Notes: a model not told the origin generated them from the letters alone. Counted from the stretch's first letter, positions 33,477-42,465 are shown. The stretch: DNA of 52,870 bases from Prosthecobacter sp. (GCA_030827515.1 JAUREI010000006.1:1-52870), one strand, 5' to 3'. Made by a program: numbers and translations.

Positions 33477-35675
33477 TCACTTCGCCGCAGTGGCCGGCGC
33501 AGCTTCAAGCACGCGCAAACGGATGGGCTGCGACACGAGAATATCGACCGTATCCTTGGGTTCGGCGGCGCTGGACACCGCCTTCATGCGGCTGGCGGCG
33601 GCTGCCATGGCCGCCTCGGCCTGCTTCTGTTTTTCGGCGGCGGTCTTGGCGGCGGCGGCATCGGTGGCGGCAAGCTGCTGGGCGGCGGCAGCCGCTGCGG
33701 CCAGCCGTTCCTCGGCCTTCTTCTGCTCGGCTTCGGCGAGCGGCAGGGCGGCGGGATTGTAGCGGTACTTGCTGACGGCGCTTCCGTACAGCGCCAGAGT
33801 GTGTTCACCGGGTGTCGTCTTCAGCGCGGCGAGATCGAGCACCAGTTCGGCGGTTTCCGCCTTGATGGGGATCTCCAGCTCCTTGAGGGCGGTGAAGCCA
33901 TCGCCCTGTCCCTTCAGCTTGATCGTCGCCCCGGTGAAGTCGTTGCGCCAGGTCAGTCGCAGCGGGATTTTCAGAGTTTCGCCGGCGCGCGCCTCGAAGA
34001 CCTTGTCCTCGGCCAGGGCGACGGTCAGCGGCGCCTCCTCGGAGTCGGTGACCGAGACCGGGAAATCAGCGAGCAGGCGCGGGGCAGGGATCTCCTGCTT
34101 GGCGTCCTTGACCGGCCATTCCATGCTGGCGAGCCGGCAGGGGCGGCTGACCTCGGCGTTGCCGATGACGGCATGGCCGCGCAGTTGCGCCTGGCTGAAG
34201 CCGCGCGGCGCGTTGACGTCGGCCGTCAGCACGAGATGACCGACGCTCTTGCCCTTGCCGATGCGCAGGCCGGTGGCGCGCACGCCGGGGGGCAGGTTGT
34301 CGGCCTCGATTTCAATGGGTCCGTCAAAGCCGTCCCGGCGCTGGACGACGACCTCGAACAGGCGGGCATCGCCCCGGCGCAGGGCGGCCGGTTTCGAGAG
34401 TGCGGCACGGTCGCCGTTGCGCAGGGTCATATGCACGGCCCACGCGGCGAGGGAAAAGTCGGGCGCGGCGCGACGAATGACGAGGCGATAGATGTTGCCG
34501 GGCTCGTTGCGCGTGCCGCCGAAGAGGTCACGCACCTGCAGGCGGTAGGTGCCGTCCGCCTTGATTTCGAAGGAACCGTTGACGTCGGGGGAACCGGCGT
34601 TGTAGGGCGGGCCGTCATAGGAGTAGCCGTTGCTGGAAACCTTCATCGGCGGAGCGATGTCGTGAAGTTCGGCGACATCGGTCAGCTTTTCGCCGTCGGC
34701 CGTCTTCTCGACCTGCTGAACGAGCACGAAGGGATCGGTGTTCAGGCCAAGACGTTCGGAGGCAACCTCCACCCACCAGACCTCGCCCTTCTTGGCGGCG
34801 AACTCATAGGTGTCGACATCGGCTGCCGGGAAGAAACTGCCGGCGAGGTCGCAGGGCAGGGTGATCTTCTGGGCTTCGGAAGCGGTATGGTTCGGCTCGT
34901 TCTCGGCAAGAGCGGCGCGCTCCGGCAGGCCGACGGGCGGCCACGACATGGCGCTGACCGTCTGCGTGCGCGCCTGCACCGGCGGCGTCGCGTCGGTGGC
35001 GGCTTCCTGCACGGCGAGGCGGTAGAAATGGCGTTCGCCACCCTGATAGGTGAGGTCATGCACCTTGATGACATAGGTGCCGTCGGCCGGCGGGGTGAAA
35101 TCGAGTGGCCCACCGGTGCGGTTGACCTTGAGATCGCGACCTTCGGCGTCGGCAAGGGCAAGCACGGGGGTCAGGCGGGAATCCAGGCCGACCGCGGCGC
35201 AGTCGATGACCAGGAGGCGGTCCTTGGCGGCCTGGAAGCGGTAGTAGTCAACCGCGCGCCGGGTCATCGTCGCATTGCAGACCGAACCGACCTTCAACTC
35301 CAGCGCGGTCTCAAGGCTGTTGTTGGGCTTGGCGCGGATGATCTCGGACAGGGGGCCGACACTGAAGGCTCGCGCCGAGGAGACTCCGAGGCGGCAGAGC
35401 ACACGCGCATCATGCACGCCTGCGGGAGCATCGGCGGCGATGTCGACGAGGAACTTGTTCTCGTTGCCCGGGACGGGACGGGCCTGCAGGTGCGGGCTGG
35501 AGAAGACCAGGGCCTGGACCTCCTCAAGGTGTTCGCCAGTGAGGGTCACCTCGACCGTCGAGCCGGCCTGGCCGCCCATGGGTTGCAGGGTGAGCAGGCG
35601 CGGCAGCGGCAGCGTGACCTGCTGGGCGAAGGCGGGCGCGGCGAGCAGCAGAAGGCAGAGAACGCGAAGGGTCAT
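33477..35675 (-). CDS. Exported PPC/IPT-domain protein with helical hairpin
   Basis: A 732-residue exported protein: signal peptide (1-17, ending APAFAQ), an IPT/TIG-like domain (about 25-105, MGGQAGSTVEVTLTGEHLEEV), and two bacterial pre-peptidase C-terminal (PPC) beta domains (about 110-215, VDYYRFQAAKDRLLVIDCAA; about 250-390, DVDTYEFAAKKGEVWWVEV). Further Ig-like sheets follow. Near the C-terminus an Ala/Glu/Lys/Gln-rich coiled coil (about 640-700) is inserted before the last strand VDILVSQPIRLRV. It is a typical companion of DUF1549/DUF1501 genes and has no recognisable catalytic site. Adhesion or assembly is the likely role, by inference. Start chosen for the signal peptide. Confidence 0.9.
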   Translation of the reverse strand: MTLRVLCLLLLAAPAFAQQVTLPLPRLLTLQPMGGQAGSTVEVTLTGEHLEEVQALVFSSPHLQARPVPGNENKFLVDIAADAPAGVHDARVLCRLGVSSARAFSVGPLSEIIRAKPNNSLETALELKVGSVCNATMTRRAVDYYRFQAAKDRLLVIDCAAVGLDSRLTPVLALADAEGRDLKVNRTGGPLDFTPPADGTYVIKVHDLTYQGGERHFYRLAVQEAATDATPPVQARTQTVSAMSWPPVGLPERAALAENEPNHTASEAQKITLPCDLAGSFFPAADVDTYEFAAKKGEVWWVEVASERLGLNTDPFVLVQQVEKTADGEKLTDVAELHDIAPPMKVSSNGYSYDGPPYNAGSPDVNGSFEIKADGTYRLQVRDLFGGTRNEPGNIYRLVIRRAAPDFSLAAWAVHMTLRNGDRAALSKPAALRRGDARLFEVVVQRRDGFDGPIEIEADNLPPGVRATGLRIGKGKSVGHLVLTADVNAPRGFSQAQLRGHAVIGNAEVSRPCRLASMEWPVKDAKQEIPAPRLLADFPVSVTDSEEAPLTVALAEDKVFEARAGETLKIPLRLTWRNDFTGATIKLKGQGDGFTALKELEIPIKAETAELVLDLAALKTTPGEHTLALYGSAVSKYRYNPAALPLAEAEQKKAEERLAAAAAAAQQLAATDAAAAKTAAEKQKQAEAAMAAAASRMKAVSSAAEPKDTVDILVSQPIRLRVLEAAPATAAK

Positions 35676-35751
35676 GACCGCAAACCTACGCAACTGGCAG
35701 GCCCGTCCGTTCAAAGCCGCGCCGATTCAGCCATGCGCCAGTCATGAATCC

Positions 35752-37962
35752 TCAGTGATTGAAGAGGAACTCCTTGGTGTTGACCAGGGCCCAGATGAGA
35801 TCCTCGTAGCCCTGGCGGCGCGCCTGCTGGGAGTCGAGAGGTTTGCCGGTGCTGTCGGTGCGCGGTTTGGCCAAATGCGCCTCGGCCAGACGCACTTCCT
35901 CGGCCTCCGGTTCACGGGCATAGGCGGCGAGGTAGAGTTCGCGGATGCGTTTGGGCTCGGGCATTTCAGCCTTGCTCAGGGTCTCGGCGCGGCCCCCGGC
36001 TGCCGTCAGCTTGGTCTTGACGTCGGCGGCGTTCATGAGGTGCAGGCTCTGCGCGAGACTGGCGGTCTGCACGCGTTCGCACTCGCAGACGCTGGCGCCC
36101 TCGGGCCGGCCGAAGACCTTCAGGAAGGGCGAGGCGCGGTTGTAGCTGTTGTCGGGCAGCGACACCGCGCGCGTGCCGGCGGGCAGGTCGGCAAAATCGG
36201 ATTTTGAGCCGGCAACGCCGTCGATGCTGTCAAGCAGGACCTCGGCGGTCAGGCGCTTCGGGTAGTAGCGTGAGAAATTCTGGGTGTCGGCGAGGTTGTG
36301 TTCGTTCGGTTCGGAGCCCAGTTGGTAGGAGTGGCTTTGCACGATCTGGCGAACCAGATCCTTGAGGTCGAAGCCGCTGCTGACAAAATGAGCGGCCAGG
36401 GCGTCCAGCAACTCCGGGTTGCTCTCCGGATTGCTGTCGCGGATGTCGTCCTCGGGTTCAATGAGACCGCGCTTGAAAAAGTGCTTCCAGTAGCGGTTGA
36501 CCAGAGAGCGCGCAAAGAAGGGGTTGGAAGGGTCGCCCATCCAGTCGGCGAGCCGTAGGCGCGGATCTTCATCCGGGGGAATGTCGAGCGTCGGCTGGCC
36601 CAGGGCGGCCGGACGCACCGGCTCGCGCGTCTTCTTGTTTTCGATCTGGGCGATGCCGCGCTTGTGGAAGATGAGGTCCTCGTTGGCGACCGCGGTCGGC
36701 TTGCGGCCGATCTGGCTGAAGAAGGCGGCGAAGCTGTAGTAGTCGTGCTGGCTCCAGCGCTCGAAGGGATGGTGATGGCACTGGGCGCAGTTCATGCGCA
36801 CGCCGAGGAAGAGCTGGGCGACATCCTCCAACTGCTGCACGGGTTCCTTGACGCGCTTGTACCATGCCACCGGCGGGTTGGCGACGATGGTGCCGGTGGA
36901 GGCGAGAATCTGGCGGACGATCTGGTCGTAGGGTGTGTTGGCCAGCAGGCTGTCGCGCATCCAGGCATGGAAGGCGAAGTTGGCGGTGATGTCGGCGGCG
37001 GCGTCACGCTTGTTCTTGAGCAGGGCGGTCCACTTGTTGGCAAACCAGTCGGCGTAGTCCGGGCTGGCGAGCAGGGTGTTGGTGAGGCGGGCGCGCTTGT
37101 CGGGCTCGCGGCTGGCGAGGAAGGCCTGCGTTTCCTCAAGCGTCGGCAGGCGGCCGGCGAGGTCGAGGCTGACCCGGCGCAGGAAGGTGGAGTCATCGCA
37201 GAGCGCCGAGGGAGGGATGCCGAGGCGCTTCAGATTGGCGAAGACATGCCGGTCGATGAAGTTTTTTTCCGGTGGCAGCGACTCGACCGGCGCGCCGAGG
37301 GGAATGGCGGCGCGGAAGACGGTGACCCGGCCGGAGTAGCGGACCATGACGGCGACGTTGCCCGGAAGGTCGAGGGTTCGCACCAGACCGTGTTCATCCG
37401 CCTCGGCCATGGCCTTGTCATTCGCTTCATACAGCGCCCTGCGGGTGACGTCGCGCGTGCTGCCGTCGCTGTAGCGGGCGGTGACCTTGAGCTGGCGGCT
37501 TGCCCCGGGGGCCAGAGGGGCCTCGGCGGGCTCGACTTCGAGGCTGGAAAGCACCGGATCCTCCGGCTGGCCGTAGGGCATGCCGGCACTGATCCAGCGT
37601 ACCAGGGCGTCGTATTCCTCGGAGCCGGGGTCCAGCTTCTTGCCGCCGCCGTGGGGCACGAGATTGGCGGCTTTCAGCACGAGCAGGCTCTGCTCGGGCG
37701 CCGGCGGGAACACGCGGCGGCCCTTGGCTTCCTTGACGATGTGCTCGTAGTCCTCCTGCGGCTCGAAGCCGAGCAACGACAGGCGGAAGCCGCGCTGGCC
37801 GACGTCGGCCTTGGCATGGCAGGCCCCGGAATTGCAGTCGGCCTTGGTCAGGATGGGAACGATGTCGTTGACGAAGTGCGGCGGCGGGCGCGTCGCCTCC
37901 GCCGCGCCGCCCGGGGCGGTGGCGAGGATCAGCAGGGCTGCGGCGCGGAGGGCCAGTCTCAT
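35752..37962 (-). CDS. DUF1549/DUF1553 cytochrome-like protein with Big_2 domain
   Basis: A 736-residue exported protein: signal peptide (1-21), an N-terminal cytochrome-c-like domain with CNSGACH (Cys43, Cys48, His49; a CX4CH spacing), a bacterial Ig-like Big_2 segment (about 135-230, YSDGSTRDVTRRALYEAND), DUF1549 (about 238-450) holding a canonical CAQCH followed by HHPFERWSQHDYYSFAAFF, and DUF1553 (about 465-730, NPFFARSLVNRYWKHFFKRGL). The family is unique to the PVC group and its reaction is unknown. The mature protein could bind two hemes. It is the second gene of the minus-strand series, 56 bases after the dehydrogenase gene and 76 before the PPC gene. Confidence 0.95.
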   Translation of the reverse strand: MRLALRAAALLILATAPGGAAEATRPPPHFVNDIVPILTKADCNSGACHAKADVGQRGFRLSLLGFEPQEDYEHIVKEAKGRRVFPPAPEQSLLVLKAANLVPHGGGKKLDPGSEEYDALVRWISAGMPYGQPEDPVLSSLEVEPAEAPLAPGASRQLKVTARYSDGSTRDVTRRALYEANDKAMAEADEHGLVRTLDLPGNVAVMVRYSGRVTVFRAAIPLGAPVESLPPEKNFIDRHVFANLKRLGIPPSALCDDSTFLRRVSLDLAGRLPTLEETQAFLASREPDKRARLTNTLLASPDYADWFANKWTALLKNKRDAAADITANFAFHAWMRDSLLANTPYDQIVRQILASTGTIVANPPVAWYKRVKEPVQQLEDVAQLFLGVRMNCAQCHHHPFERWSQHDYYSFAAFFSQIGRKPTAVANEDLIFHKRGIAQIENKKTREPVRPAALGQPTLDIPPDEDPRLRLADWMGDPSNPFFARSLVNRYWKHFFKRGLIEPEDDIRDSNPESNPELLDALAAHFVSSGFDLKDLVRQIVQSHSYQLGSEPNEHNLADTQNFSRYYPKRLTAEVLLDSIDGVAGSKSDFADLPAGTRAVSLPDNSYNRASPFLKVFGRPEGASVCECERVQTASLAQSLHLMNAADVKTKLTAAGGRAETLSKAEMPEPKRIRELYLAAYAREPEAEEVRLAEAHLAKPRTDSTGKPLDSQQARRQGYEDLIWALVNTKEFLFNH

Positions 37963-38018
37963 GAGTGGCAGTCATACGGCGCCCACGTGCCGGTTTTCGC
38001 AGCCCGTCGCCGGACCAC

Positions 38019-40823
38019 CTACTTCAGCGTCCGCAGGAAGGCCAGGGTGTCGGCGAATTCCTGCGGCTTGAGAAGGAGGTTCATGGGCGGCATTGGGCTG
38101 ATGGGCGTGGCGGTGTAGCCTTCGGCCAGAGTGGCGTTCGGGTTGATGAGGCTTTCGAGGAGATAGGCCTCGTCTTTTCGACCGGCGATGCCGTCGAGCG
38201 CGGGACCGACGGCGCTGCCCTGGCCTTTGAGAATGTGGCAGTTTTTGCAGGCGGCCACGGGATGCTCCCAGAAGATCTTTTCTCCGCGTTTGGCATCGCC
38301 AGCGAGCTTGCTGGCATCGTCTTCGTTTTCGAGGATGAGCTCGCAGAGCTTCACGTCGTCGAAGTAGATGTCGCCCTTGCCGACGTGGAGGAGGTTGATG
38401 CTGGCTTTCGGGCGGTCCTTGCTGTTGAAGACGACTTCCACTTCGGTCCAGTCCTGGTCGCGGCTGATTTTCGGCGAGGTCTCGGCACGACCGATGTGGT
38501 CGTTGAGGCTGGCTTTGCCGCGGAAGGCATGCGTTTTGATCCAGGCGCTGAGTCGGTAGTCGGTGTTCGGCTTCAGCGCGACATCGGCGAAGGAGCTGGT
38601 GTCGGCGTCGTCGCGGGTGATGCAGCGCATGGCGCGTTTGCCGCTGTGGACCATCTTGGGATCGGTGACGAAACCCCACTGTGCGCCCTTGTTGCCGGGG
38701 CGGTTGCCGTAGTCGCGCTGTTGCCACGTTTTGGCGATGGGTTCTTCAAAGCCGGGGTTGGGCAGCAGATTGGGGCCTTCTTTGTAATTCAGGGCCTTGT
38801 GCTTCTTCCCGAGCATCTTCGCGGCCTCGGCGAGCCATTCGTCGTTTTTGACGACAGGATCGCTGGCGAGCTTTTTGACGAGTGTTTGGATTTCCGGCGT
38901 GGTGGGAAAGTCGGAGAGCTTCACGAACGCGGCGAGGCGTGTGTTCAAATCGGGATCGGAGATGACACCGGAGCCGAAGAAGAGGTCCTGCGCGGCTTTG
39001 TCCGCACCGAGAGCGCGGATGGCGTTGCGGCGAACTCTAGGATCAAGTGAGATCAAGCCTGATTGGTGAGTTTTTGCATCTAATCTTCCAAGTCCATGAA
39101 GTGTCCAAAGGGCATGGATGGCGGCGGTGCCTCCGCCGTTGTAGGAAGCTACCATCTTGAGTCCTTCGATCCCTTTTTCATCTGCTGCACTTCCTTTGTC
39201 TTCTATTGCTGCCCTTTGAGCAGCCAATGATGAAGCGAGCTTTGATGAGTGAATCGAAGGCCCCAGGTCTCTTGGATTCGTTCCCTTCGCCACAATCCGG
39301 TAGATTCGCCCACGGCTGTGATCGCGCAGCTCATTCTCATGCGCACCGCCGACGCCGGTGGTCGCCACGAAGCCGCCGCGTTCTTTGCTGGGTGTGGGGT
39401 TGTGCTGAATGATGAAGTTTTCGAAATCCGCCACCCACACCGCGCCATCGGGGCCGACCTCGGCATGCACGGGGCTGTTCCATTCATCGCTGCTGGCGTA
39501 GAGGTTGAAGGCATCGAGCGCCTTGTAGCCAGCACCGTCGGTCTGCACGTCCATGAGGGACACGACCTTCATCGTGGGCTCGCAGACCATGGCCATGCCT
39601 TGGAAGCGTTTCGGGAGCGCATCGCTGAAGATGAAATTCGAACCTGCGGCTGCGGTGTAGCCACCGAAGACATCCACCTGGCGGAAGTTTGGCGTGATGG
39701 TGTGGCAGGTATCGACTTCGTTGATTTTCTTCGCGGTCATGCCGCGTGAGCCTTCCGCGTAGGCGGTGGCGGGGATGCCGCCGAAGAAGATGGGCGCGCC
39801 ATTCGCGGTGCCGCCGAATTGATCGCCCGCGTCATTGTAGCTGTGGCCCCACGCGTTGTTGGTGAACTGATGCAGGAACTCCAAAGCACTGCCGTCCGGC
39901 TTGAAGCGATACGTTCCCATGGCGAACTGGTGCTTTTTTCCACCGACGAGGCCCTCGATGCCGCTGTAGCCGACACAGCCGTAGATCCAGTTGTCGAAGC
40001 CGTAGTGCAGGTTGCTGGCCTGCGCGTGGGTGTCGCGGATGCCCCAGCAGTCGATGATGACCTCGCGCTTGTCGGCTTTGTCATCGCCATTCGTGTCTTC
40101 GAGGTAAATGAACTGCGGCGGTGCGGCCACGATGATGCCTTTGCGGGCGAAAACGATGCCGGTTGGCAGATTGAGCTTGTCGGCGAAGACGGTGAACTTG
40201 TCCGCTTTGCCATCTCCATCGGTGTCCTCACAGATTTTGACACTGTCCTGGCCCTCGTGGCTGTCGGTGATGCCGTGCGGGTAGTCGCGAGTCTCCACCA
40301 CCCAGCAGCGTCCGCGTTCATCCCAGGCGAAGGCGATGGGTTTGGCGATGTCGGGTTCGGCGGCGAACAGTTTCAGTTCGAGATCGGCCGGCACCTGGGT
40401 GCGCTCCATGCTTCCCTTGGGCGAAAACGGATGCTGGAAGGTGAGCGGTTCCGGACGCTTTTCATAGTTGGCCACCTGCGGGTGCTTCTCGCGTCTCTCC
40501 GGTTCGCGCTGGGCGATAAAAGCTTCGTAGGCAGCCTTGCGCCCAGGGGTGAGTCTGGAAAGAATGTGCGCTTTCAGGTCGGATGGGTCGGACCTTGCGG
40601 ACAAGTCGGACGGCGTCAGTGTCAGGTCATAGACCGCCTGCACGGGTTCTTTGGCGTAGTCAAACCAGATGGCGTCCCGGCCGAGGTCGCGCATGGCGCC
40701 GTGCAGGGGCCCGGAGGTGTTCTGTTCAGTGCCATCGACATCGAGGTAAAGGATGCGCACGGGAGCGGCCTGGCAGGTGGCAACAAGGGTAAGGGCGATG
40801 AAAAGGCAGCGCGGCGGGCTCAT
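38019..40823 (-). CDS. PVC-type membrane-bound dehydrogenase with CBM-like and cytochrome c domains
   Basis: A 934-residue exported protein. After a signal peptide (1-19) and a short stub resembling the start of a ThuA domain (about 21-60) comes the PVC dehydrogenase beta-propeller (PADLELKLFAAEPDIAKPIAFAWDERG from about 155, DTDGDGKADKFTVFADKLNLPTG; both given as family blocks). A HEAT-like stretch (about 560-660), a CBM4/9-like beta sandwich (about 690-830, NLLPNPGFEEP to IYFDDVKLCEL) and a heme domain with CKNCH (about 858-862) follow. The likely role is oxidation of a sugar-like substrate outside the cytoplasm with electrons leaving through the heme. Oddities: the ThuA-like part is truncated at a short tandem repeat, and about 39061-39300 is only half G+C. 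Confidence 0.9.
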   Translation of the reverse strand: MSPPRCLFIALTLVATCQAAPVRILYLDVDGTEQNTSGPLHGAMRDLGRDAIWFDYAKEPVQAVYDLTLTPSDLSARSDPSDLKAHILSRLTPGRKAAYEAFIAQREPERREKHPQVANYEKRPEPLTFQHPFSPKGSMERTQVPADLELKLFAAEPDIAKPIAFAWDERGRCWVVETRDYPHGITDSHEGQDSVKICEDTDGDGKADKFTVFADKLNLPTGIVFARKGIIVAAPPQFIYLEDTNGDDKADKREVIIDCWGIRDTHAQASNLHYGFDNWIYGCVGYSGIEGLVGGKKHQFAMGTYRFKPDGSALEFLHQFTNNAWGHSYNDAGDQFGGTANGAPIFFGGIPATAYAEGSRGMTAKKINEVDTCHTITPNFRQVDVFGGYTAAAGSNFIFSDALPKRFQGMAMVCEPTMKVVSLMDVQTDGAGYKALDAFNLYASSDEWNSPVHAEVGPDGAVWVADFENFIIQHNPTPSKERGGFVATTGVGGAHENELRDHSRGRIYRIVAKGTNPRDLGPSIHSSKLASSLAAQRAAIEDKGSAADEKGIEGLKMVASYNGGGTAAIHALWTLHGLGRLDAKTHQSGLISLDPRVRRNAIRALGADKAAQDLFFGSGVISDPDLNTRLAAFVKLSDFPTTPEIQTLVKKLASDPVVKNDEWLAEAAKMLGKKHKALNYKEGPNLLPNPGFEEPIAKTWQQRDYGNRPGNKGAQWGFVTDPKMVHSGKRAMRCITRDDADTSSFADVALKPNTDYRLSAWIKTHAFRGKASLNDHIGRAETSPKISRDQDWTEVEVVFNSKDRPKASINLLHVGKGDIYFDDVKLCELILENEDDASKLAGDAKRGEKIFWEHPVAACKNCHILKGQGSAVGPALDGIAGRKDEAYLLESLINPNATLAEGYTATPISPMPPMNLLLKPQEFADTLAFLRTLK
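40577..40611. repeat. Imperfect 8-10-base tandem repeat inside the dehydrogenase gene
   Basis: Four consecutive units share the core GTCGGA or GCGGA: 40577-40584, 40585-40594, 40595-40602 and 40603-40611. In the protein they encode residues about 71-84 (PSDLSARSDPSDL), exactly where the ThuA-like N-terminal domain breaks off. Confidence 0.6.
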
Positions 40824-40932
40824 GGTGGTTGAGCCACAATGAACGTGTGCCGCAAGAGATGTGCTCGGACAAGGATTGTAAAAAATCGGACGCGGATCTT
40901 GCCGGTGTCATGGCCTTGCGGCAGGTTGAAGC

Positions 40933-41676
40933 GTGGAAACGCCGACCGATCGCCGCGCCCGTTTTTTCCGCCGCATGGCGCCGGAGAGCCAGTTTTATCA
41001 ATTGTTCAACCACCTGCCGCGCGTCTCCTTCTTCGCCAAGGACGCCACATTCCGAATGGTGGCGGCGAACCGGCATTTCGTCGAGAGGCTTGGGTTTGCC
41101 TCGGAAACCGAAATCCTCGGGCGCGATGATTTTGAATTGTTCCCTGCGCGTCTCGCGGAGAACTTTCGCCGCGATGACGAGGAGGTGCTGCGCACCGGCC
41201 AGCCGAAGCTGGGCATCGTCGAACTGTTCTTCAACCGGCAGGGCATCCCCGACTGGTTTGTCACCCACAAGCTGCCGGTGTTTGACCGCCGTGGCATGGT
41301 GATCGGTGTCATGGGGTTGGTGCGCGCCCACGGGGGTGCCCCGGACGAGGTGCACACGCACCGCCAGATTGAGCGCGCGGTCGAGCACATCCGCACGCAT
41401 TTCCGCCAGCGGGTCACCGTGCCCGAACTGGCCGCGATGGCCTGCCTGTCGCCGCGCCAGTTGCATCGCAAGTTTGTCGAGGCCTTCGGCATGAGCCCGC
41501 AGGCGGTGATCCTCAAGGTGCGCATCCAGGCCGCCTGCGAGCTTCTCGCCGATCCCGACCGCTCCGTGGGCGAGATCGCGAGCGAGGTCGGCTTTGCCGA
41601 CCAGAGTTCGTTCACCCAGCACTTCCAGAAGCACCTCGGCCTGACACCGCTGAAGTACCGTCGTCAGTTCCGCTGA
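40933..41676 (+). CDS. PAS-domain AraC-family transcriptional regulator
   Basis: A 247-residue regulator with an N-terminal PAS domain (about 18-130: YQLFNHLPRVSFFAKDATFRMVAAN, LGRDDFELFPARLAENF, WFVTHKLPVFDRRG) and a C-terminal AraC double helix-turn-helix (about 147-245: VTVPELAAMACLSPRQLHRKF, VGEIASEVGFADQSSFTQHFQKHLGLTP). PAS-AraC proteins of this type are common beside carbohydrate genes in Verrucomicrobia. It is divergent from the dehydrogenase gene (109 bases) and 48 bases before the DUF1080 gene, so control of one or both is likely by position. The start is a GTG at 40933; an ATG at 40975 is an alternative that still keeps the PAS domain. Confidence 0.9.
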   Translation: METPTDRRARFFRRMAPESQFYQLFNHLPRVSFFAKDATFRMVAANRHFVERLGFASETEILGRDDFELFPARLAENFRRDDEEVLRTGQPKLGIVELFFNRQGIPDWFVTHKLPVFDRRGMVIGVMGLVRAHGGAPDEVHTHRQIERAVEHIRTHFRQRVTVPELAAMACLSPRQLHRKFVEAFGMSPQAVILKVRIQAACELLADPDRSVGEIASEVGFADQSSFTQHFQKHLGLTPLKYRRQFR

Positions 41677-41724
41677 AACGACTTCGCGGGCGAGAGGTGG
41701 CCGACGTTCCGCGTTGGTTCCTTC

Positions 41725-42456
41725 ATGCCTGCGCGTTTTTTCCGCCCGACCCTGTTGTCCGCCCTCGTCCTCGCCGCATCCGCCGCGGCAGAGCCCGCCG
41801 TGGGCTGGGTGGATCTTTTCAACGGCCGTGACCTGAGCGGCTGGGTGGACGTCAACACAAGTCCGGAGACCTGGAAGGTGCGCGACGGACTGCTTGTCTG
41901 CAGCGGCCTGCCCATCGGGGTCATGCGCAGCGAGAAGACCTATGAAAACTTCCTCCTGCACATCGAGTGGCGACACATGCAGCCCGGTGGCAATTCCGGC
42001 GTTTTCATCTGGAGCGAGGGCCAGCCTGCCCCCGGCCGGCCGTTGCCCAAGGGCTTGGAGGTTCAGATGCTGGAACTGCAGTACCCGCTGCTCAACCGCG
42101 AGAAGGACGGGTCACCCCGCCATCCGGGGTATGTCTCCGGCGAACTTTTTGGCGCCAACGGGCTCGAAGTGATCCCGGACAATCCGCGCGGGAAGCGCAG
42201 CATGTCGTGGGAGATGCGCTGCCGGGGCGCGGGTGAGTGGAACACCTATGATGTCGTCGCGGTGGACGGCGTGGTGAAACTGGCGATCAACGGCAAATTC
42301 GTCAACGGCGTCAGCCAGGCGACCGTGCGCAAGGGTTACCTGTGCCTGGAGTCGGAGGGGGCGGAGATTCACTTCCGCAACATCCGCCTGCTTGAGCTGC
42401 CGGGGGGACGCGCGACGCCGGAACAGACGGCACCGACCGTTCCCGCGCAGCGTTGA
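41725..42456 (+). CDS. DUF1080 (3-keto-disaccharide hydrolase-like) exported protein
   Basis: A 243-residue protein with a signal peptide (1-22, ending SAAAEP) and the concanavalin-like DUF1080 fold. Signature blocks are [13 protein letters not shown] (32-44), [30 protein letters not shown] and the C-terminal [20 protein letters not shown]. Members have been assigned as 3-keto-disaccharide hydrolases or general glycan-binding/lyase proteins, often next to dehydrogenases that make 3-keto sugars. That makes a partnership with the dehydrogenase at 38019-40823 attractive, though inferred. It sits directly behind the PAS-AraC gene on the same strand and is convergent with the ceramidase-like gene. 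Confidence 0.93.
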   Translation: MPARFFRPTLLSALVLAASAAAEPAVGWVDLFNGRDLSGWVDVNTSPETWKVRDGLLVCSGLPIGVMRSEKTYENFLLHIEWRHMQPGGNSGVFIWSEGQPAPGRPLPKGLEVQMLELQYPLLNREKDGSPRHPGYVSGELFGANGLEVIPDNPRGKRSMSWEMRCRGAGEWNTYDVVAVDGVVKLAINGKFVNGVSQATVRKGYLCLESEGAEIHFRNIRLLELPGGRATPEQTAPTVPAQR

Positions 42457-42465
42457 GCACCGGGA

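Noticed and set aside
30879-35747. A 1622-codon open frame on the plus strand across four minus-strand genes
   Set aside because: It lies antisense to four genes with clear domains and signal peptides. Long antisense frames are expected in G+C-rich coding DNA with strong third-position bias, and the translation shows no recognisable domain.
40829-41302. An alternative plus-strand frame overlapping the PAS-AraC gene
   Set aside because: Its translation has no domain character, while the frame starting at 40933 gives a complete PAS plus AraC protein.
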